DNA of 64,000 nucleotides from Blastocladiella emersonii ATCC 22665 (taxonomy: Eukaryota > Blastocladiomycota > Blastocladiomycetes > Blastocladiales > Blastocladiaceae). Made by a program: the position numbers and the translations under genes. This document shows positions 57,737 to 64,000 of this stretch, piece after piece (position 1 is the first letter of the stretch; the number at the start of each line of letters is the position of its first letter). The notes under the pieces are model-generated. The model was not told where the DNA came from and did no database searches. It saw nothing but the letters and a program-made list of their open reading frames with translations. The DNA is taken from contig JANHCV010000001.1 in NCBI GenBank assembly GCA_025594325.1, positions 1,612,001 through 1,676,000 of the forward strand, in the 5' to 3' direction.

Positions 57737-58365
57737 GGCGGTGGTGGGGTGGTTGATAACGGTTTAAGTTGTGTGGCGCGGCCGGGAGAAGAGAGGGAGA
57801 GAGAGGGCGGGGTGCGGGGTGATGGATGCCTTGATGATGATGAAGGCCACTCGCGCGAGGGAGATGGGGGCGGGACCGCTGGCCGTCGCGCTGCTTCCGC
57901 TTCCGGTTACGGCGTCGGTGAGGGTGTTGCGGTGTCGCCGGCGAGGGTGGAGAGGAGAGGCGGAGGAGGAGCGCGAACTGCAAAAGAACAAGGCACGGCG
58001 GGGCGGGCGGCGCGGCGCAGCGGGGCCCGGCGCGAGCGGAGTGGCGTGCCTAAAACAAGAAGGCGCGCTGAAAACCGCGGTTTTGCGGGTCACCTGATGC
58101 GTGCCGCGGCGACGCGTGCCAGCGTGTCGTCGCGTGCCTCTTCTCGTTCGCGGCGCCGCCCGCTCCCTCCCGCGCCGATCGCCATCGCGCACCCCGCCGC
58201 CCATGTATCGCTCGCGCCTCTAACCGGCCGCACTCTGCTTGCACCGCCGTCCACCGAGTGCCGATCCCACCACACCCGCGCCGCTGGCAGCGCGCGACCC
58301 CGAACCAATCACCCGCTCCATCACCTCTCGCACACGCGCCGCGCTCGCCTACCCGCCTCCCCGCC
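57737..58365. other. Divergent promoter region RA-PH / SEL1L
   Basis: 629 nt between start codons. GA-rich near the RA-PH side and CT-rich before the SEL1L start. No other gene supported. Confidence 0.5.
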
Positions 58366-61300
58366 ATGCCCGAGGCCAACGTCGGCCGGTGTGTCGCCCT
58401 CGTGGTGCTGGTCCTGGCCATCCTGGTCGCCGTGTTCCACCACGCGCCGGACCGCACCACCAACCAGGACCTGCTCTACTCCCGCAACCCGATACTACGC
58501 GCCGCGCAGCCCGACCCGGAGCAGCCCGCGCCTCGCCCACGGCCGCAGCAGCAGAAACATCATCAGGAGCAGCAGCCCGCCCCACCCGTGCCGCAGACGA
58601 AGCCGCCCGCGCCTCCATCGCAGCCCAAGCCGGCCGCCGAGGCCGCGACTGCGAGCACGACCTCGACCACCTCCTCTTCTACCTCGACCTCGTCCTCGGC
58701 TGCCGCCTCCGTGAAGCCGAAGGCTAAGCCCAGGGCCAAGGCCAAGCCAGCGGAGCAGAAACATAAGAAGCAGGAGAAGCCCAAGCAGGCGCCCTCGTCT
58801 CCGCCGCCACCGTCACCGCCGCCGCCCGCCAAGCAGCAGCAGCAGCAGCAGGAGCAGGCCCCGAAGCCCGAGGATGAGCCGGCCTCGCCGCCACGGCCGA
58901 AGAATGCCGTGATCCCGCCACGGAAACGCGCCGTCCGCGCCGCTTCCACGGCCGACCAGCCGGGCGCCGTCGCCGTCGCCGCCGAGGAGGCCGTGCCCGA
59001 GCCCGCGTCGGGTGGAGCCGCCGTCGCACCCGCGGCCAAGCCGAACCAGAAGAAGGTCCCCAACGGCCCGCTCTCGGCCCTCCTCGACAAGGACCCGAAG
59101 CGCACAGAGGGCGACAAGGCGCGCGCCTCGGCCGCCCCCTCCGCCGCCGCTGCCAACGCTCCCGCTTCCCCACCGCCCGCACCGACTGATGTCGTTGTCG
59201 TCGACGCGTCGTCCATCTCGACCAACGTGCCCGCCCCCGCCCCCACCGCCGGTGACGCCCTCGTTGCCGAGGCCCTAGCCATGCTGCGCGACCTCGACCG
59301 CGCCCGCCCCGAGTGGCACCATTTCGGCCACCGCAACGTGCGCGCGATTCTGGACGGACCAAAGGACCAGATGTACTCGCTCTTCGGCACCGTCGACGTA
59401 CACTTCCCCGCCGACTTCCTCGCCCTGTTCGACGGCTCGCTTGACTCGGACCACGAGGTCCGCCGCGAGCTGCGCGCCTACAACGCCAAGGCCAAGGACG
59501 CCGTCCGCAAGCTCAAGTACGCGTGGGAGGCCAACCGCCACACCGACGCTGGGTTCCTGCTCGCCCAGATCGCGCTGGTACGCGTTCTTTGGCCCGGCGC
59601 GCTCGAGAGCTTCGTCGCTAACCTGTTCGCGATCAAACTACTAGTTTGGAAACTACTCGCTCCCGATTGCGCCGCAAGTGTCGTTCGACCTCCTGCACAC
59701 GCTCGCGTCCAGCACGGGCAACGCCACGGCCCACTACTACCTCTCCGTCTTCTACGCGACCAACCTCGGCGGCGTGCTCGGGTCGGGCCCGCTGCGGTCC
59801 ACGGTGCGCCAGGACAAGGCCTTCCTGCACCTCACCCTCGCCGCGTCCTCGGGCGACTTCCCGCTCGCCGATATGGCCCTCGCCTACCGCTACCTCCACG
59901 GCATCGGCGTCGCCGCAGACTGCGAGCGCAGCGCCGCCTACTACCAGCGTGTCGCCACCCGCGTCCTGCGCCACTACTACTCTGGCCCGCCCGGCGGCCG
60001 CACCCTGCCCAGCCCGCGCGTGCGGCTCGCCGACGAGGCCGGTGGTGTGTACGGGCCCGGCTCTACGTTTGTCGCCGACCGGCCGTCGCAGGACCTGTCC
60101 GAGGAGGACGCCTTCGAGTACTACAAGACCATGGCCGAGAAGGGCGACCTCGCGTACCAGTTCACCCTCGCCAACATGTTCTACCTGGGCACCCACACCA
60201 TCGAGGCCGACCTCAAACTCGCCTTCAAGTACTACAGCATGGCCGCCGCCTTCGACGTCGAGGCCGAGGCCGCCAGCCTGCAGTACGAGCACGGCCCCGC
60301 CAGCTCCCGCGCCAAGGACGAGATCCAGGCCGTGCAACAGCGCGTCGGGCTCGCCTCGGCCATGGTCGGCCAAATGTACGTGCGCGGCGAGGCCGTCCCC
60401 GCCAACAACGCCACGGCGTCGCGCTGGTTCGAGCGCGCCGTCAAGTACAGCGACCCGCTCGGCCACTACTGGTCCGCCGTCATGGCCATTGACCGGCTCG
60501 ACGCCGCCATCGCGGCGCAGAAGCGGCTCGCGACCGCCAAGGAGTCGGCCGAGTACCGCCGGCTCAGCGGCGTGATCGCGGCCAGCGCCAAGGCCGGCCG
60601 CCACGAGGCCCAGGCGTACGTCGGGCTCAACCTCGCGTCGCGCGGCGAGTACACCAAGGCCATCCAGTACCTCTCGCTCGCGTCCAGCAAGGGCCACCTG
60701 CCCGCGTCGCACCGGCTCGCCGAGCTCCACTACTACGGCCGTGGCACCTCGCGCATCTGCACCGTCGCCAACACGTACCTCAAGTCGATTGCCGAGCGCG
60801 GCATGGAGTGGTTCGACCCGACCCTCACCACCGCCTACAACGTGCTCGGCCACCACAACACGGACCTCGCCGTGCTCCTGTACCTCATGGCCGCCGAGCG
60901 CGGCGTCGAGGTCGCCCAGGCCAACCTCGCGTGGCTCCTCGACCAGCGCAACGCCCACCGCGAGTCCGATTCGCTGATCGCGCTACTGTACCCGCTCGTC
61001 GCGCCCAAGTCGGCGTCCGCTTCGGGGACCGATGTCGCGGCCTCGGCGGCGGCCGACTCGGACACGCACGCGCACGAGCCGTGGACGTCCTACTTCCCCG
61101 CGCGGTCCGTTGACCTCGACGAGCTCGCGCTCATGTACTGGGTGCGGTCGGCCAACCAGAACCAGGAGGACTCGCGCGTCAAGGTCGGCGACTACCACTA
61201 CCACGGGCGCGGCACCCTCGCCAACCCCGCGCACGCCGCCACCGCGTACCTCGCCGCCACCGAGTCGCAGCAGTCGGGCATCGCCATGTGGTCCGCCGGG

Positions 61301-62479
61301 TACATGTACCACCACGGGCTCGGCGTCCCCAAGGACCGCCACCTCGCCAAGCGCTACTACGACCTCGCCCTCAGCACCAACGCCGACGCGTGGCTCCCCG
61401 TCTCGGCCTCGCTCCTCCACCTCCAGGTCTCAGCGTGGTGGGACCGCGTGCGCGGCGTCGCTGAGCCCGACGCGCCTAGGCAGCAGGAGCAGGCCGCGGT
61501 CGATGCGCCCAACAAGCGCAAGGACGCGCCCGCTGCCGCCGCGGCGGGTAAGAAGCAGGCGGCCGGTTCCTCGGCGAGCAAGTCGCCCGACGCGCGCCGC
61601 GAGTCCAACTCGGCGCCGGTCCCTGAGGCACCCGCTCCCGCGCGCGGCGCCGACGACTCGCACGACTGGACGTGGCGTGACCTCGTCAAGCGCCGCCACC
61701 GCGGTTCCTCCGCCGCCGCCGCTGCCGCCTCATCCGCGACCGCGGCCACGGACCGCATGCCCAACACCAACTCGGGCGGTAACATCCTAGTCCGTACGAT
61801 GCGCCTGCTCGGGTCGCTCATCGGCGTGACCATTGATGATGACGACGACGTCGAGTTTGCCCTCCTCATTTGCTTCTGCTCGGCGCTCGTCTACCTCGTC
61901 TACGTCCGCCACCTCCAGGTCCAGCGCGTGGCCGAGGCCGAGCGGCGCCGCGCCCAGGAACGCGCGCGTGAGGGCCTGGTGCAGGCGGGCGTCGCTGCAG
62001 TTTCCGTTGCCGTACCGGCCGCTACTGCTCCCGCCGCTGCCCCAGTTGCCGCTTCCGCTCCTGTCGCTGCTCCAGCTCGGGTTCCGTCGCCAGCCCCAGC
62101 TGCGGCTCCTGCTGCGTGCGCCGAGCCCGCGTCGTCGAGCTCTTCCGCTGCACCCGCGCCATCATCCTCATCCGCGGCCGCCTCTGCCCTAGACCCTGCA
62201 GCTGCCGCATGGGCTGAGCGCGAGGCCGAGAAGTGGCGGGACTCCAAGGCGAGCAGTTCCCGCACCACCGCCGCGACCGAGACCGACCCGATCCGCGACG
62301 ACGAGCCGCCCGTCCTCCACGCCCGCCAGGAGACGCCGAGCGAGGAGGATCTTGACATGGAGATTCCCGCCAACGGACCTGCTCGCGCCCAGCGTGCTCC
62401 TCGTCCTCCTCATCGCGACCGGCCCCTCATCGACGAGTTTGAGCTCGATCCCAATCGCCGGTGGCCCAATGACCCGTAA
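58366..62479 (+). CDS. SEL1L: SEL1L/Hrd3-like protein of ER-associated degradation
   Basis: A partner of the Hrd1 ubiquitin ligase that receives misfolded glycoproteins in the ER. Exons 58366-59577 and 59645-62479 (67-nt phase-0 intron); 1348 residues. A hydrophobic N-terminal segment (about 7-25, VGRCVALVVLVLAILVAVFH) acts as signal or anchor, followed by 280 low-complexity residues (Pro/Gln/Ala/Lys). From about 400 come Sel1 repeats, starting with the family-specific FGNYSLPIAPQVSFDLLHTL and STGNATAHYYLSVFYATNLG, then YRYLHGIGVAADCERSAAYY, AEKGDLAYQFTLANMFYLGT and later YMYHHGLGVPKDRHLAKRYY. A C-terminal membrane helix (ALLICFCSALVYLVYVRHLQ) precedes a disordered acidic tail. The long Pro/Gln/Ala insert after the N-terminal segment is unusual. 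A luminal solenoid with a C-terminal anchor matches Hrd3. Confidence 0.87.
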
Positions 62480-62607
62480 TCGCGGTGATGTGTGTGCGTG
62501 ACAAGAGTATAAACGAGATTTTACGACGACTCGAAGCGTGCTGTGCCGAAGGGCGGTGAGTCGCGCTCTGAGTCGAGCCCAAGAGTCACGAAGCAGTGCA
62601 GCTCGAG

Positions 62608-62618
62608 GCGATAAAACG
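62608..62618 (+). promoter_or_regulatory. TATA-like element (CGATAAAACGG) of the GNAT gene
   Basis: GATAAAA about 70 nt ahead of the GNAT start codon, nearly the same as the element ahead of the repeat-protein gene at 2405. Confidence 0.45.
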
Positions 62619-62682
62619 GTGGCCGCAGCGACGCTGCAGCTCTCGCTCTCTCACAAGTCACCGACACGTACTCGAATGCACT

Positions 62683-63321
62683 ATGGCGACTAAGTTGCAA
62701 CACCTTCGCTTCACCGTCGCCGCCGACCCCGCAGCCAACCGGCCCGCCGTCTACGTGACCGAGTGGACCGACGCCGACGCCGCGGCCCTGCCCGCCATCT
62801 TCAACAGCAACCCGTCGATCCACGCCAACACGATGCGCGTCCCGGACCCGTACACCGAGGGCAACGCCGTCTCGTTCATCGACTTCGTCAAGCGGTCGTA
62901 CGCCTCGGGCAACCACGAGCTCGCCCTGCGCGTCGACTCGCCGACCGGCCGCGTCATTGGCGGGTTCATGATCGAGGAGCAGACGCTGCGCCAGGGGATC
63001 CCCGAGTCGCCGCACGCCGCGTCGGGGCTCGCGCAGGACCAGCTGCGGTCGTGGCTCCTGGGCTACTGGCTCGACGGGTCGATGCGCGGGCGCTCCATCG
63101 CGCCGCGCGTCGTCGAGGCGACGCTGCGCGAGGCCGAGGCCCAGGGCAACGTGGTCCGGGTAGCCCTCGACTGCTTTGTCGAAAACGTGCCGTCGCGCCG
63201 CGTCGCCGAGAAGGCCGGGTTCGAGCTCGAGGGCCGCACGCGCGCGTGCTTTGTCAAGGACGGCAAGCTCCGCGATATCTACACGTTTAGCTGGATCGCT
63301 CCCAAGTTTCGTAGTGAATAG
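62683..63321 (+). CDS. GNAT-family N-acetyltransferase (RimJ/RimL type)
   Basis: An intronless 212-residue acetyltransferase. The fold is recognisable from an N-terminal beta strand and helix (TEWTDADAAALPAIFNSNPS), a central strand pair (HELALRVDSPTGRVIGGFMI), the acetyl-CoA-binding segment GYWLDGSMRGRSIAPRVVEA and the C-terminal VRVALDCFVENVPSRRVAEK AGFELEGRTRACFVKDGKLRD, which is the RimJ/RimL pattern of N-x-x-S-x-x-x-x-E-K-x-G-F. The acetyl-CoA loop (MRGRSIAPR) deviates from the usual Q/R-x-x-G-x-G/A form but keeps the pattern. Substrate may be a protein N-terminus or small amine. It has the same orientation as a second damaged copy 490 nt downstream, so it belongs to a recent tandem duplication. 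TATA-like element upstream. Confidence 0.85.
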   Translation: MATKLQHLRFTVAADPAANRPAVYVTEWTDADAAALPAIFNSNPSIHANTMRVPDPYTEGNAVSFIDFVKRSYASGNHELALRVDSPTGRVIGGFMIEEQTLRQGIPESPHAASGLAQDQLRSWLLGYWLDGSMRGRSIAPRVVEATLREAEAQGNVVRVALDCFVENVPSRRVAEKAGFELEGRTRACFVKDGKLRDIYTFSWIAPKFRSE

Positions 63322-63809
63322 ATGACTACCGTCTTTTGCGCCGAGATGCCGAGATGCACCGCGACGCAAAGCGTGAGACAGTCTGTGAGTCGCGACCATG
63401 TGACGAGCGCGAGACGTTTCAGATCATGCATATGGACCTTTGTTCGTCGCAACGTGCGCGCTTGCCACGGGAGAGGATGATGGTTGATACTCGGTTTCTT
63501 GCCGTGTACCTCGACATCACGCCAAAATGTTTAAACCTCGGATCCCTTGAAGCTGTCGCCGAGTTGCGCGACTCGCTCTGTTTCAAGCTCGAACGCGTCC
63601 TGCGACGCAGTTCGAGGCGGAGCGCCGGACTCTCGCTTACTCTTCATTCATTCATCCCGCGGAAGAACTACACCCAAATCACGGCTACCATTGAAGAGAG
63701 CCTCCGGCGAACCGTCGTCTCGGGCCTCGATGACATTTAAAGCAGCAGCCCAGCTCTTAGCGCTACACTCTCTCCTTCATCGAACCTGCAGGAGTATTAC
63801 ACTCAAATC
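63322..63809. other. Spacer between the two GNAT copies
   Basis: 488 nt. An open frame spans part of it but has no domain or similarity to the GNAT protein. A TATA-like ATTTAAAG lies at about 63735-63742, some 70 nt before the second copy's ATG, matching the promoter distance of the first copy. Confidence 0.45.
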
Positions 63810-64000
63810 ATGGCTACCAGCGCACAGCACCTCCGCCTCACAGTTCCTGCAGATCCCACGGCCGACCGCCCGGCCATCTTCGTCACGCAATGGACCGTGG
63901 CGCGCTCCCCGCCATCTTCAACAACAACCCCTCGATCCACGCCAACACGATGCGCGTCCCGCACCCATACGCTGAGCAAGACGCAGTGTCGTACACCGAG
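63810..64000 (+). pseudogene. Second GNAT copy, frameshifted, cut by the window edge
   Basis: The start is a clear paralogue of the gene at 62683: ATSAQHLRLTVPADPTADRP AIFVTQWT aligns with ATKLQHLRFTVAADPAANRP AVYVTEWT. After Trp-Thr the DNA lacks about 10 bases relative to the first copy, so the conserved continuation (GALPAIFNNNPSIHANTMR, then VPHPYAEQDAVSY) is read in a different frame from the ATG. The start codon frame instead continues as an unrelated Ser/Thr/Pro/Arg-rich sequence to the window end. Unless the missing bases are a sequencing error, this is a pseudogene, and a young one because the rest of the coding sequence and the promoter still look intact. The 3' part lies outside the window. 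Confidence 0.7.

Overview
The window is a nuclear segment from a fungus with a very GC-rich genome. The coding exons are GC-rich with strong G/C third positions, so long spurious antisense frames are common. I resolve 34 introns. Thirty-three are 52-84 nt, mostly with GTACGY or GTGCGY donors, YAG acceptors and in several cases a CTAAC/CTGAC branch site; one is 328 nt. Fungal markers are a 1,3-beta-glucan synthase (FKS), a Mim1-type mitochondrial outer-membrane protein, the fungal mitoribosomal protein MRP-L20/mL58 and a fungal-type bZIP. A coiled-coil protein resembling FBF1, a basal-body transition-fibre protein, hints at a zoosporic (flagellate) lineage, perhaps Blastocladiomycota. That placement is inference.

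Layout. 1-9.3 kb: partial FKS (-), a Tyr/Gly/Ala repeat protein (+), MRP-L20 (+), the mitochondrial tRNA 2-thiouridylase MTU1 (-), ORMDL (+) and the mitochondrial AAA chaperone BCS1 (+). 9.4-22.2 kb: FBF1-like coiled-coil protein (-), an AIR1/AIR2 zinc-knuckle protein (+), the exon-junction protein Y14/RBM8A (-), Mim1 (+), a Pro-rich hypothetical (-), TRAPPC5 (+) and an unassigned 977-aa protein (-). 22.1-26.2 kb: a 4.1-kb gene-free island with microsatellites, repeated CGTCG pentamers, a degenerate tRNA-like element and an AT-rich block. 26.2-38.9 kb: dynamitin (+), a bZIP factor (-), condensin subunit NCAPD2 (+) and an F-box/LRR-like protein (-). 39.4-47.4 kb: a tandem array of three paralogous Dbl-family RhoGEFs (+). 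47.6-64 kb: an LRR protein (+), an AT-hook protein (+), glyoxalase II (-), a thioredoxin-like protein with a long acidic tail (-), a family-16 methyltransferase (-), an RA-PH adaptor (-), a SEL1L/Hrd3 protein (+), a GNAT acetyltransferase (+) and a second, frameshifted GNAT copy cut by the right edge.

Most genes are unrelated housekeeping genes, each apparently with its own promoter and often divergently or convergently paired with very short spacers. I see no operon, bacterial island, CRISPR array or intact transposon. The less ordinary parts are the RhoGEF array (shared N-terminal motif, differing intron content, one member with a start-overlapping uORF), the repeat protein with a perfect 156-bp tandem duplication, the GNAT duplication and the gene-free island. 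Exon boundaries were set by eye from splice signals, reading frame and family conservation. Terminal exons and start codons of unfamiliar genes are the least certain parts.
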